The position numbers and the translations under genes were made by a program. A DNA stretch of 64,000 nt from Odobenus rosmarus divergens (Eukaryota > Chordata > Mammalia > Carnivora > Odobenidae). The first letter of the stretch is position 1. Every line of letters begins with the position of its first letter. Location: contig NW_004451882.1 of the NCBI RefSeq assembly GCF_000321225.1, positions 180,773-244,772 on the forward strand. The letters are read 5' to 3'. Positions 1 through 11,151 of this stretch are shown here, piece after piece. Below the pieces are notes generated by a model. The model made no database searches. It was not told where the DNA came from and worked only from the letters and a program-made list of their open reading frames with translations.

Positions 1-105
1 GGAGCACTGGGTGTTATGCACAAACAATGAATCATGGAACACTACATCAAAAACTAATGATGTAATGTATGGTGATTAACATAACAATAAAAATTTTTTA
101 AAAAT
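1..105 (+). mobile_element. Young L1, 3' end only (rest is left of the window)
   Basis: The sequence running into AACATAACAATAAAAA and an A-rich tail is the same L1 3' terminus seen at 45551-45660 (plus) and 20289-20449 (minus). Over the shared part the three copies are almost identical; the main difference is a 4-base indel near position 23. Near-identity implies recent insertions of one L1 lineage. The 5' extent is outside the window. Confidence 0.9.
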
Positions 106-353
106 CTGCAAAAATAAAAATAAATAAATAAAGGTTCTATTCTCCCCACTATGGATTTGAGCTTGTAACCACATAAATGGTGGCGTTTATTTATCTTTAC
201 CCAGCAAAAATTCATGCTGAATGTGTTTATAGTCAAGGTTCTTTCAGACACATTTTATAAAAGCTCAACACAAATTAGCTTAAGAGAGAAGGTTGCATAG
301 GATGAATTGAAAAACCAAAACAGTTTTCAGGGATCTTAAAAACTGATATCCAG

Positions 354-551
354 GGCGCCTGGGTGGCTCAGTTGGTTAAGCGACTGCCTTCGGCTCAGGT
401 CATGGTCCTGGAGTCCCGGGATCGAGTCCCGCGTCGGGCTCCCTGCTCAGCAGGGAGTCTGCTTCTCCCTCTGACCCTCCCTCGTGTCATGCTCTCTCTC
501 TCTCATTCTCTCTCTCTCTCAAATAAATGAATAAAATCTTAAAAAAAAAAA
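354..551 (+). mobile_element. Can-SINE (SINEC)
   Basis: Full-length tRNA-derived SINE: head GGGCGCCTGGGTGGCTCAG with A-box and B-box-like segments (internal RNA polymerase III promoter in this family), then the GGCTCCCTGCTCAGCAGGGAG body, a CT-rich stretch and an AAATAAATGAATAAA tail. It is flanked by AACTGATATCCAG (341-353) and AACTTGATATCCAG (552-565), a near-perfect TSD. Confidence 0.96.
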
Positions 552-565
552 AACTTGATATCCAG

Positions 566-740
566 AGGTGCCTAGGTGGTGTCTGCCTTCAGCTCAGGTA
601 ATGGTCCCAGGGTCCTGGGAAGGAGTCCCGTATCTGGCAACCCACATCGGGCTCCCACCTGCTTTTCCCTCTGCCCTTCCCCCTGCTTGAGCTCTCTCTC
701 CCACTCTGCATGCTCTCTCTCAAATAAATAAATTTTTATT
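566..740 (+). mobile_element. Degraded Can-SINE, directly downstream of the previous one
   Basis: A diverged SINE with a deletion in the head (GTGCCTAGGTGG then directly TCTGCCTTCAGCTCAGG), CT-rich body and AAATAAATAAA tail. A third copy of the target motif (TATATCCA, near 773-781) follows its AT-rich tail, so the younger 5' copy appears to have landed at this element's upstream TSD. Confidence 0.85.
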
Positions 741-1069
741 TTATTATATAAATATATTTATATATATAAAATGTATATCCAAACCATCTTCTCTCCCTGC
801 CTCCCTTCCCCCACCTCTTTTTTTTTTTTTCTTTTCTCTAGCCCATAGATGTATTATTTGTCTTTTTCCAGCTCTGGGATTACTTTTTCAAAGCTTCATA
901 ATCAAATAGGAAACTTTACTCCAGCAGCCCCATTTAGGAAGCTACTAGGGGGAATTCTGACAGAAACAAGAATAGGGAATATTATAATTACCATAGTCTA
1001 GGTCCCGTGCATTCCCACCCCAACCCCTGATACAGTCAGAAAGGCCAACTTTACTGCATAATCACTCTT

Positions 1070-1286
1070 TTTAAAAAAATTTATTTATTTTGAGAAAGAG
1101 AGAGCATGCACGCGAGCACAGGGCAGGGATGGGGGAGGGGAAGAGGGAGACAGAGAATCTTAAGCAGGCTCCACGCCCAACGTAGAGTCCATCGCCGGGC
1201 TCGATCTCATGACCCTGAGATCGTAACCTAAACTGAAATCAAGAGTCAGACGCTCAACCAACTGAGCCACCCAGGAGCACCATGCT
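1070..1286 (-). mobile_element. Can-SINE
   Basis: On plus it reads tail (TTTATTTATTTT), GA-rich body, then the reverse-complement head ending GAGCCACCCAGGAGC. The TSD TAATCACTCTT is perfect at 1059-1069 and 1287-1297. It is an older subtype with AATCAAGAGTCAGACGCTCA in the head. Confidence 0.95.
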
Positions 1287-1382
1287 TAATCACTCTTAAC
1301 AATCTTAAGACAGCTAGGATAAAAGATTAAACATTTGAATATTATTAGATTATTTTGTCTTGCACTTATTCGTTATGTATTT

Positions 1383-1480
1383 GTTTAACAAATATTTACT
1401 GGGCACTGAGAAGAGAATGAACACTAGCCATGGTTACTACTCTTGTGTAGCTAATACTCAATGGAGAGGTGTGGCAATTA
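1383..1480 (-). mobile_element. Possible L2 3'-end relic
   Basis: AACAAATATTTACTGGGCACT resembles the reverse complement of the L2 3' terminus. The following bases are weakly similar at best. Confidence 0.4.
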
Positions 1481-1827
1481 AATAATTCCTAACAAAGTGA
1501 GGTGAGTGTCATGGGAGGAAAAGTTTAGGGTGTCCCAGAAGTATTCCACTGGAGCTCCAATGGTTGGATTCTAGGAGGAAGTGAAGTTCAAGCTGAGAGG
1601 TGAGAAGTGAATTATAGTTGTCCTGGTGAAGAGGAAGGAAGAAAACATCTGGGGCCTTTGAGAATGCCTAATGTTAACATTTATTTGTGTTCATGTCCTC
1701 TCTCCTCTACTGCTTCCTAAGAACAAGATCAATGTGTTGTTTATCTATGTGTCTTTCACATTTTCTTCAACAGGGCATTTCCCAGAGAAGGTTCTCACAG
1801 TGATATTAACATCTATGTGGTAATTAA

Positions 1828-2056
1828 TGTATGCCAGGTACTATTCTAAGTACTTTACATTATTAATTGACTTAATCCCCCTAACAATTCTATGAAGTAA
1901 GCAAATTTATCAACATTTTTTAAATGAGTCAACCAAGGCACAGAGAGCTTGAGTGATCAGTACAAGGTTATAGAGTTTATAAAGTCTGGAGTCAAAATTC
2001 GAACCAAGAAATCTGATGTCAGAGTCCAAGAGCTTATCCTTTATACTATATTTTCT
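1828..2056 (-). mobile_element. MIR relic
   Basis: Reads as reverse-complement MIR: GCCAGGTACTATTCTAAGTACTTTACAT, a stretch matching the AATCCTCACAACAACCCTATGAGG core in diverged form, then GGCACAGAGAGCTTGAG and a segment ending in the tRNA-like head. A short ATGG/ACAG tandem run follows at 2068-2098. Confidence 0.85.
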
Positions 2057-2711
2057 ATTGAATGAAGGATGGACAGATGGATGGATGGACAGACAAATAA
2101 GAACAAAACTGGAGGCATAGGACCCAGGAAACAGAGTGTCCAGGGATAAAGCCCAACAGAAATACACAGGGCTGAATGTATCTGTGTTAAAACCACAGAG
2201 ATATAGCTGGTCAGTTAACTGTGGATGTTGTAATGCCTGGTTGGAAAGCTAGGAAGTACTTTCCTGGGGTTTCAAATCAGTTCCTCAAAACTATACTGAC
2301 TCTTTTTGCAATATAGACCTAATCAAACTGCAAACAGGGGGCTTGCAGTGTCTGATGGTAATCTTGTATCCCACTGTTCTGAACTCCAAATAACTTTGTA
2401 ATTCCATTTTTTTCTTGATTTTCCCAGATTCCTCTAATCATTGTCCAGCACCCCACCTTTGCTATGTTAAGAGGCATAAAATAACCATAAGTACTTGAAA
2501 GACATCCTAGAAGGTGATTTGTTTGCCTAACAAGTTAGAGGTCCAGTTTATGAGTCTGTTCAATTTTGGTGAAAATAAATGATGTTTCTGAAGAGTTTAT
2601 AGCTTAGCATTCCGGTATCTGTTTAATAACTATTCAGCTGGTAAAGGATGAGTTCCATAGAGTTGATGGCTATTTTATTTGAGGTATAATATTACAGGAT
2701 AATCCCAGTGA
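2057..2711. other. No gene or clear repeat seen
   Basis: Apart from a short (ATGG)n-like run at 2068-2098, I recognise nothing in this stretch. Confidence 0.5.
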
Positions 2712-3116
2712 TTGACCTCGGCTCCCAAATCTCAGATATCTGTGGATATTGCCTCTGAAGTTTCTCCAGCTTCAAATCTGAGTATTCTGGTTTCTGAACT
2801 CTGCAATGAGGGGCATAAGTACCTTCCCAGAGTTCTTACGGAGGCTGAAAGAATGTTGCTGGGAAAGGTATCACTTCCCACTTCCCTTTGTCATCGGGAT
2901 CTACTTACCAAGCTCCTAGAATCAGACTATCAGATCCATTCCCATACTGTGTACCTAGGTTCAGGTCCATCTCACCACATCTGTACCCTTGCTCCTGACA
3001 GACTGGCAGAGAAATTTATGATGTTCCTGACCAGAGAGAATGGGAGGAAATATGAAAATTTAACTAAAATAAAGCATTTTCACCAGAAGATACCGACTCT
3101 TTAAAAAAAAAAAATC
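2712..3116 (+). pseudogene. Candidate processed retrocopy, 3' fragment, source gene not recognised
   Basis: An open frame of about 130 codons runs from 2712 to 3104 (first codon TTG, so no real start is implied). It is followed by a 12-base poly(A) run at 3105-3116. AATAAA occurs at about 3067-3072, some 32 bases before the A-run, the usual spacing for an mRNA 3' end. The predicted peptide is mixed and protein-like, with no transmembrane or low-complexity bias, but I could not match it to a family. I see no clear TSD; TCTGGTGAAAGAAT after the A-run has only a weak partner near 2564. It may be a fragment of a processed mRNA copy or a chance frame in unique DNA next to an A-run. Confidence 0.4.
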
Positions 3117-4264
3117 TGGTGAAAGAATTTGAGCAACCAACTTTAAGAAAATGGCATACTGGAATAAAGCAGGAGTAGGAGCAAGGGGAAGCCGCCAGGA
3201 GCAAGGGGAAGCTTATAGCCTACTGACCCAGTTTTGTAGTCTCTGCATTTTACTGTGAGGCCTTAAAGGGGTTCTAGTTAAACCCACTAGAGCTACAGAA
3301 TTACAAACACTCCTATCTAATTTATGGCCCTGCAAATTGCACTCATTTGACTGAAAAAAATATTTGTATTTTTGAGACAATTTACACCTTTTTATGGTTA
3401 AACATGCATCATAAGCTTATAGACCATTGGTTTTTATTTATTTCTTTATTCATTTATTTGTTTAATTTGCCTTTTCATGTATCATGTCCATTTTACTATT
3501 GGAATATTGAAGTTTCTTTTATTGACTTGTAAGCATTTCTTATGGTTATTGTTTATTAACTCCATACCTATTATGTGTATAGTTTCCTGTGCCTCCCAAA
3601 ATACCAGTCACATAGTTCATGCTTGATAAATGTTTGCTAAGTAAAGAAAAAAATTAAAGTTTATCTTTTGGGGAGTATGGCAGAGATTGTTAGTTGTCAG
3701 TGTAAGTATAAGCATAATGCCGCTAGTCTAACTTTGTTGCAGAAACAAATGACCTCTACATCTCTGTGGTTTATAATAAAATGATTAATTTCTTAGTCAC
3801 ATGCACATCAGCTCTGGTGTGCTTGGCTTTGTACCATGTCTTCTTTATTTCAGGACCCACACTGAAAAAGTTGTCCTTATAGACACCAGAGACTTCACAT
3901 GTTAGGGAAATATCTTACAGCATGAGCTTACATGTCCTAGAGCATCTGTTCAAAGAAAATATAGTCAAGTCAGCCATAAGTGGTATAGGGATTAAACTCT
4001 ATAGGGTTGAGTCCAAGAGAGGGACAGTGAATATTTGGAACGAATAAATACAATGTATCACAGCTAGGATCCATTCACCTTTTCTTTCAGCAGTTAACAG
4101 ACCCCTGAGTTTTAGTTCTGCATATGGCAGCCCTTCCAAACACTGTATTTCTAAACCACATTTGCAGCTGGGTGTGGGCATTTAAGTTTTACCAATGGAA
4201 TCCCAGCAGAAATGTAATCTTCAAGGTAAGGGGTTGTACCTCCATTCTTCTGCCCTCCTCATGA
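3117..4264. other. Mostly unique DNA with a possible L2 end
   Basis: No gene is visible. A 16-base unit AGGAGCAAGGGGAAGC occurs twice at about 3175-3210. About 3570-3650 resembles an L2 or MIR 3' end (CATAGTTCATGCTTGATAAATGTTTG). Confidence 0.4.
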
Positions 4265-4888
4265 CTAGAATACAATTAATTTTGATAAATTCTAACTTAT
4301 CTTTTTTAAAAAAAGGATCTTGCTTTTGGTGTCTTTGCCTAACCCAAGGTCACAAAGTTTTTTTCTGTTTTTTTTTTTTTTGTAAAAGTTTTAATTTTTA
4401 AGTCACACTTAAGTCTGTGATACATATTCAGTTAATTTTTATGTATGGTATGAGGTAAGGATCTAAATTCATCCTTTTGTCTGTGGATATCCACTTGTCC
4501 CAAAATCATTTGTCAAAAAGACTGTTCTTTCCTCATTGAATTGCTTCAGGACCCTTTTTAAAAAAAAATCAGCTGACTCTAAATATAAGGGTTTGTTTAT
4601 GAACCCTTAATTCTGTTCCATTAGGGGTATAGCTATATCACTGATATAATTGTATATCTTTATGCCAGTGTCACTCTGTCTTAATGGCGGTGGTTTTAAA
4701 GGAAATGTTGCAATTGAAAATTATAGGTTCCTCCCCTTGAGTCCTTTGATAGTTAGTTTCTATAAAACAACTGTTGGAATAGGGATTGCACTGAATATAT
4801 AGATGAAGTTGAGGAGATGGCCATCTTAATAACATTGAAGTTTTCAATCCATGAATATGGAATGTCATTCAGTTAATTATTATTTTTA

Positions 4889-5057
4889 TTTTTATTTTTA
4901 AGGGGGGCACAAAGGGAGAGGGAGAGAGCATCCCAAGCAACAAGCTCCACACCCAGTGGGGAGCCCAACCAGGGGCTCAATCTCACAACCCTAAGATCAT
5001 GACCTGAACCAAAATCAAAAGTCCAATGCTTAACCGACTGAGCCACCCAGGTGCCCC
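4889..5057 (-). mobile_element. Can-SINE inside L1
   Basis: Reverse-complement SINE ending GAGCCACCCAGGTGCCCC. Perfect TSD TAATTATTATTTTTA at 4874-4888 and 5058-5072. Confidence 0.95.
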
Positions 5058-5307
5058 TAATTATTATTTTTAAATTTCTCTCAACAATGTTTATAGTTGT
5101 CAGTATACAAATCTTTCTCTTCATTTCTTATACTCATTCCTAAGTATTTCATTCGTTTTATTTTACTGTGAATAGAATTATTCCTTTAATTTTATTTTTA
5201 AATAAATTCAGTAGCAATCCATTGCTAGTATATAAAAATACAACTGATTTTTATATATTGATATTGTAACATGAGACCTTGCTGGATTTATTTATAAGTT
5301 TTAGTTA

Positions 5308-5335
5308 TGTGTGTGTGTGTGTGTGTGTGTGTGTA
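5308..5335. repeat. (GT)n microsatellite
   Basis: About 14 uninterrupted GT units inside the old L1, so likely length-polymorphic. Confidence 0.97.
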
Positions 5336-5419
5336 TTCTTTAGGATTTTCTACACATAAGATCGCTGAAAATAAAGACAGGCTTACTTCTGCCTTTTTAA
5401 TATGGATGTCTTTCTTTTT

Positions 5420-5614
5420 TCTTTTTCTTTTTTTAAGATTTTATTTATTTGTCAGAGAGAGATAGAGAGAGCACAAGCAGGGGGAGCAGCAGGCAGAGGG
5501 AGAGGCAGGCTTCCTGCTGAGCAAGGAGCAGATGCGGGGCTCGATTCCAAGACCCTGGGAACATGACCTGAGCTGAAGGCAGACACTTAACTGACTGAGC
5601 CACCCAGGAGCACC
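5420..5614 (-). mobile_element. Can-SINE inside L1
   Basis: Reverse-complement SINE with the GCAGGCAGAGGGAGAGGCAGG body. TSD GGATRTCTTTCTTTTT at 5404-5419 and 5615-5630 with one difference. Confidence 0.94.
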
Positions 5615-5786
5615 GGATATCTTTCTTTTTCTTACCTGTTGACTTATCTAGTATAATGAGTGCAATGTTGAATTTCAATGGTGACAGTGGATATCCTGAT
5701 ATAAGGGGGAAAACATTTTGTTTTCTACCGTTAATTATGACGTTAGCTATAGGTTGAGGAAGCTCCCTTCCATTTTAGGAGAGTTT

Positions 5787-5855
5787 ATTTGTTTGAGAGT
5801 TAGAGAGAGCATGAGCAAGAGGAGGGGCAGAGGGACAAGCAGACTCCCTGCTAAG
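5787..5855 (-). mobile_element. Tail half of a split Can-SINE (left inversion breakpoint)
   Basis: Only the 3' half is present: on plus, tail ATTTGTTTGAGAG, GA-rich body, then CAGACTCCCTGCTAAG. The tRNA head is missing. The lost half fits the head-only SINE at 11062-11151 with only about 4 bases unaccounted for. The tail abuts TAGGAGAGTTT (5776-5786), whose reverse complement AAACTCTCCTA stands immediately before the head half at 11051-11061. At 5856 the text switches to L1 arm A. Confidence 0.92.
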
Positions 5856-6600
5856 TCCCACTTTGTCAGTAGTCAACAGATCCCTAAGCAGAAAATCAAA
5901 AAAGATATAGATGAATTGAGAAATAAATCATCAATCAATGGGATCTAATTCACATTTACAGAATATTTCATCCAACGATAGCAGAATACACTTTCTTCTC
6001 AAGCTCACATGGAACATTCAGCAAGATAGACCACATTCTGGACCATAAAACACACATACAAAAAAATCACACATACAAAAAAAATCACACATACAAAATA
6101 TCATACAAAATATGCTCTCTTAATTCTATTCAATTACACTAGAAATCAACAATAGAAAGATAGATGGAAAATTCCAAAATATTTGGAAATCAAAAAACAC
6201 ACTTCTAAAAAATACATGGGCCAAAGAAATCTCAAGAGAAATTTTAAAATATTTTAACTAAATGAAAATTAAAATACAATTTAAGATCTGTGGGATGCAG
6301 CAAGAGCAGTTCTTTTTTCTTAAGATTTTATTTATTTATTTGAGAGAGACAGCATGAGAGGGGGGAGGGTCAGAGGGAGAAGCAGACTCCCTGCTGAGCA
6401 GGGAGCCCATTGCGGGACTTGATCCTAGGACTCCAGGATCATGACCTGAGCCGAAGGCAGTCGCTTAACCAACTGAGCCATCCAGACACCCTGCAAGAGC
6501 AGTTCTTAGAGGGAAATGTATAGCATTGAATCTGTGTATTGAAAAAATAAAAATTAATACTCTAATTTTCTTTCTACCTTAGTAAATTAGAAAAAAGAGG
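5856..6600 (+). repeat. Inverted duplication, arm A
   Basis: Reverse complement of arm B (11152-11690). I counted 6 differences in 193 aligned bases (6122-6314), 5 in about 91 (6508-6600) and 5 substitutions plus one indel in about 180 (5879-6060). Identity falls over the outermost 20-25 bases. The arms share changes not found in the L1 consensus as I recall it, such as TCTCTTAATTCTATT. Arm A has an extra SINE (6315-6492) and a longer ACACATACAAAA tandem tract (about 6050-6110). Confidence 0.93.
6315..6492 (-). mobile_element. Can-SINE inserted into arm A only
   Basis: Reverse-complement SINE with perfect 15-bp TSD GCAAGAGCAGTTCTT at 6300-6314 and 6493-6507. The matching site in arm B (about 11243-11260) is empty, so this copy arrived after the duplication. 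Confidence 0.96.
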
Positions 6601-8543
6601 AATAAATTAAATCCAAAGGAAATAGAAAAAAAAAACTTTAAAAAAATTAATTAAATTTAAAACAAAATCAAGGAGAAAATCAACAAAACCAGAAGCTAGT
6701 TTTTGAAAAGGTAAAGTTGACAAACTCCTAGACAGGTTAATGAAGAAGAAAAAGAGAAAAGGCATATTACTAACATCAGAAATGAAAACTCACAGATATT
6801 AAAAAGATTATAAAGGAATATCATGAACAACACTATGCCCAGAACTTTGATAACATAGATGAAATTTATCAATTTATTGAAGGACAGAATTCACCCAATC
6901 ATACACAAGGAGAAATAGGTAATCTGAGTAAACGTACATTTATTAAAGAAATTGGAACAATAATAATAACCTTCCAAACAGAAAGCACCAGACCCAGATG
7001 GGTTTGCTGGTGAATTCTGATAAACATTTAAGAAAAAAAATTATACCAATTCTCTACAACCCCTTCCAGAAAATAGAAGCAGGGGGAATATTTCATTCTA
7101 TAAGTCCAACATTATCTTATTATCAGAAGCAAAGCTATTATAAGAAATGAAAATACAAATATCTCTCTTGACCCATAGATGGGTCATGGAAAAATCCTCA
7201 ACAAAATATCAGCAAATTGAATGCAACAATATATATATAAAAAAATACACACCATGACTAAGTGGGATTTAATCTAGGTATGCAAGCCTGGTTCAAAGTT
7301 AAAAAAAAAATAAATCAATTCAATCCATCAGAGAAACAAAGTAACAAAGAAAAAAACCATGTGATCATATTCATATGCAGAAAAACATTTGACAACTACA
7401 CTAGAAAGAAAAGGAAACATCCTTAATTTGATAAAGAACATCTACAAAATAGCATCATACTTTAAAATGAGAAAATAGATGCATTACTGCTAAGATAAGG
7501 AACAAGGCAAAGATAGTCCCTTTCCCTACTTCTGTTCAACATGTTACTTGAAGTCCTAGCTCATAAAATAAGACAAGAAAGAAATTAAACAGTATAAATA
7601 TTGGGAAGGAGGTAATAAAATTATATTTGTTCAGAGATGATATATTTATCTATTTAGAAAGTCCCCAATTTTTTTTTTAAATACTGGAACTATAAGAGAT
7701 TAGAGCAAGGTTGTAGGATACAAAGTCAATATGCAAAAGTCAATTGTTTTCCTATATACCTGCAATAAACAATTGGAATTTGAAATCAAGAACACAGTAC
7801 CATTTATATTAACACCAAAAAATGAAATTCTTAGGTGTATCTCTAACAAAATATGTGATTTATATGAGAAAAACCACAAAACTCTGATAAAAGAAATAAA
7901 AAAAGATCTAAATAAATAGGCAGATATTCCATATTCATGTGTAGGAAGTCATAATATTGTTAAGATGTCAGTTCTTTCCAAACTCATATATAGATTTATT
8001 GCAATCAAAATTTCAGCAAGTAACTTTATGGTTATTGCTAAGCTAATTCTAAAATTTGTATAGAAAGGCAAAAGACCCAGAATAATCAACACAATATTAA
8101 AAGAGAACAAAGTTGAGTGACTGACACTACGCTATCTTTAAGACTTACTAAAATGCTACAATAATCAAGACAGTGTGGTTCTGGTGAAAGAAAAAACAAA
8201 TAGATTAGTGGAACAGATTAGAAATCCCAGAAATAGACCCACAAATACAGCCAACTGATTTTTGACAAATGAGCAAAAGCATTCCAGTAGTCTTTTTGAA
8301 AAGATAGTCTTTTCAACAAAGTGTAGTGGAACAATTGGATATCCACATGCAAAAAAAAAAAAGTATCTGGATACAGACTTTATACCTTCACAAAAACTAA
8401 CTCAAAATAGCACATAGGCATACATGTAAAATACAAAACGTTAATACTCCTAGAAGATAACATAGGAGAAAGTCTAGGTGATTGAGGGTTTTGCAGTGAC
8501 TTTATAGATAAAAGAGACTGTGAAAGAAATAACTGATAATTTG

Positions 8544-8774
8544 GGGGCCCCTGGGTGGTTCAGTTGTCAGGCGTCTGCCTTCGGCTCAGGTCATGATCCC
8601 AGGGTCCTGGGATTGAGCCTTGCATTGGGCTCCCTGCTCAGCGGAAAGCCTGCTTCTCCCTCTCCCACTCCCCCTGCTTGTGTTCCCTCTCTCGCTGTCT
8701 CTCTGTCAAATAAATAAATAAAATCTTTAAAAAAATAAAAAATAAAATAAATAAAATAAAATATTTAAAAAAAG
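8544..8774 (+). mobile_element. Can-SINE inside L1 element II
   Basis: Plus-strand SINE with a long A-rich AAATAAAATAAAAT tail. Perfect TSD AACTGATAATTTG at 8531-8543 and 8775-8787. Confidence 0.96.
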
Positions 8775-9330
8775 AACTGATAATTTGAACTTCACTAAAA
8801 TTAAAAACTTTGCTCTGTTAAAGACACTGTTAAGAGTGTATACCTGCAAAACACATACGTGCTGATAGACTGGTATTCAAAATAAACAAAAAACTCTTAA
8901 AACTCAACAATAAAACATGAATGTATTAGGGAATTACAAATTAAAACAATTTAGGGATATTACTACATACCCATTAGAATGGCTCAAATCCAAAACACTG
9001 ATATCAATGCTAGCCAGGATGAGGCAACAGAACTCTCATTCATTGCTGATGGAATTCAAAATGGTATAGCCACTTTAGTAGTTTCTTATAAACCTAAATA
9101 TAGTCCCACTATACAATTTAGGAATCACACTCCTTGATATTTATCAAATGAGTCAAAATCTTAGGTCCACACAAAATCTGCCCACAGATGATTATAGCAA
9201 CTTTATTCATAACTGCCAAAATTTGGAAGCAACCAAGATGCTTTTCAATAGGTGAATGGATGAGTAAACTTGTACATCCATACAATGGAATATTATTCAG
9301 AGATAAAAAGTGACTAATCATATACAAAGG

Positions 9331-11061
9331 AACCAGAATAAAAGTAAGAGTTGACTTCTTTATAAAAGCAATGGACAGTGTGATAACATATTTAAAGTAC
9401 ATAAAGAAAAATGTCAACCACTTATATCTAACAAAACTCCCTTTCAAAAATAAGGGCAAACAAATATATTCCTGGATAAACAAAGGCAGAGAATTTGTTG
9501 ATACTAAATCCTTCTTTACAAGAAATAAAAAATGCAAAAAGAAGTGCTTCCAGTTCAAAGGAAATGAAACCATTAAAATAGAGTACTAGTAAAGACAATT
9601 ACAGAGGTAAAAAGTAGAAAACTGCATAAATACATATGTTTCTCCATTCTCTTAATTTAAGATGACTGCATAAAACAATAATTAGAAAACTGTGTTGTTG
9701 TATGTATAACATATAAAGATGTAGTAGATATTACATAATTACTATCATAACAATAGCCCAAAGGAAGAACAAAGGAAATAAGTTATTTTGAGGCAAGGAA
9801 ATGATAACTTGAAGGATTACCAGATGATAACTTGAATCTAAAGTAAGAGATAAAGATCTCCAGACATAATAATAAATGTGTGGGTTAATATAAAAGACTC
9901 TACAAATATACTCTTCTTCTTTCTTGTCATAATTATTTTAGAAGATAGGATTATATACATAATTATAATACTGTATTGTTGGATTTATAATGCATAAAGA
10001 TTTAATATGTATGGCAATAATAACATGGGAGGGGGGCACATGGGTGACTCAATCATTAGGCGTTTGCCTTTGGCTCAGGTCATGATCCTGGGGTCCTGGA
10101 ATTGAGCCCCTCATTGGGCTCCCTACTCAGCGGAAAGCCTGCTTCTCCCTCTCCCACTCCCCCTGCCTGTGTTCCCTCTCTTGCTGTCTCTCTCTCTGTC
10201 AAATAAATAAATAAAATCTAAAAAAAATAATAACATGAGGGGAAACCAGAAATAATAGAGAAAATCAATGAAACTGAAAAGAGGTCCTTTGAAAATATTG
10301 GCAAAATAGACAAATCTTCAGCAACTAAGACACACAGAAAGAAGACAGATTGCCAAAATCAGGAATAAAATAGAGAATATCCTAACAGATCTTCAAGAAA
10401 TAAAAAAGATTATAAAGTAATATTATAAATAACTCAATGTCTATAATTTAGGCAATGTAGATTAAATAGACTAATTATTGGAAAACACAAAGTACCAAAC
10501 TGACTCAAAAAGATATGGAAAATTTGAAGACACCTATATCAAGTAAAGAAATTAAGTTAGTAATTTAAAATCTTCTCACAGATAAAAGCTCAGTGCCAGA
10601 TGGTTGGTGAAATTTATAGGACATTTATGAAAAAAAATACAAATCTTTCATAAACTATTCCAGAAAATTGGGGAGCAAGAATCGCTTTTCAACTCATTCT
10701 TTGAGGCTAGTTTTCACCTGATACCAAAGACAGAAACATCATGAAGAAAAGAAAACTACAAACCATAATCCTTCATGAATATAGATACAGTAATTTCAAG
10801 AAAATATTAGCAAATCAACTTCAATAACATACAAAAAGAATTATGCAACATGACCCTGGAATGCAAGGTTAGGATAGCGTTAAAAAGTCAAATAATATAA
10901 TAGAGCATATCAATAGAATAATAACAATAGAATGATCAATAGCATACTAACGTGGTATAGCATATCAATAGATAAAAATACATGATAATAATAATAGCTG
11001 CTGGAAAAAATCTTGAGAAAAATCTAATATGCATTTATGATTTAAAAAAAAAACTCTCCTA
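9331..11061 (+). mobile_element. Old L1 (element I), inverted part
   Basis: 10240-11061 is L1 ORF2 on plus (GAGAAAATCAATGAAAC, AATCTAATATGCATTTATGA, ending AAACTCTCCTA) and is the direct continuation of 4265-5786. The text at about 9331-10027 (CTAACAAAACTCCCTTTCAAAAATAAGGGC, GGATAAACAAAGGCAGAGAATTTG) belongs to L1-related sequence, but I am not sure of its place within the element. A SINE lies at 10028-10225. Confidence 0.8.
10028..10225 (+). mobile_element. Can-SINE inside L1
   Basis: Plus-strand SINE, head GGCACATGGGTGACTCAATC (diverged). Perfect 12-bp TSD AATAATAACATG at 10016-10027 and 10226-10237. Confidence 0.94.
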
Positions 11062-11151
11062 GGGGCACCTGGGTAGCTTGGTAGGTTAAGCACCTGACTT
11101 GGGCTGAGGTCATGATCTCAGGGACCTGGAATGCAGCCCCATATGGGGCTC
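11062..11151 (+). mobile_element. Head half of a split Can-SINE (right inversion breakpoint)
   Basis: Only the tRNA-derived head is present (GGGGCACCTGGGTAGCTTGG to ATATGGGGCTC). It stops where the body should continue with CCTGCTCAGCAGGG. L1-driven insertion truncates SINEs at the 5' end, so loss of the whole 3' half points to later breakage. The missing half is at 5787-5855 in opposite orientation. The TSD AAACTCTCCTA is at 11051-11061. Confidence 0.92.

Larger units (their letters stand above)
4265..5786 (-). mobile_element. Old L1 (element I), ORF2 C-terminal half, left of the inversion
   Basis: Reads as reverse-complement L1 ORF2, e.g. GGTCACAAAG, GTCTGTGATACATATTCAG, AATCCATGAATATGGAATGTC and GTGACAGTGGATATCC. 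It holds two SINEs (4889-5057, 5420-5614) and a (GT)n run (5308-5335). At 5776-5786 it stops at TAGGAGAGTTT, the TSD of a split SINE. The same ORF2 reading continues without loss at 11061 going leftwards (plus-strand text ...TTTATGATTTAAAAAAAAAACTCTCCTA), so 4265-5786 and about 10240-11061 are one L1 cut by an inversion. The 3'UTR is missing. Confidence 0.9.
5856..9330 (+). mobile_element. Old L1 (element II), ORF2 middle to near C-terminus, inside the inversion
   Basis: Collinear L1 ORF2 on plus: endonuclease/RT linker (GCAGAATACACTTTCTTCTC), RT region, and C-terminal region (GAATGGCTCAAATCCAAAACACTGA, GGAAGCAACCAAGATGC, AATGGAATATTATTCAG). Many stops; the longest surviving in-frame piece recognisable as ORF2 is 7731-7919 (62 codons). 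The 3'UTR is absent. Interrupted by SINEs at 6315-6492 and 8544-8774. Its 5' continuation is not to the left but at 11152-15090 on minus, as expected if this segment is inverted. Confidence 0.92.

Noticed and set aside
9118..9573. 151-codon minus frame
   Set aside because: Antisense to L1 ORF2 and adjoining L1-related sequence.
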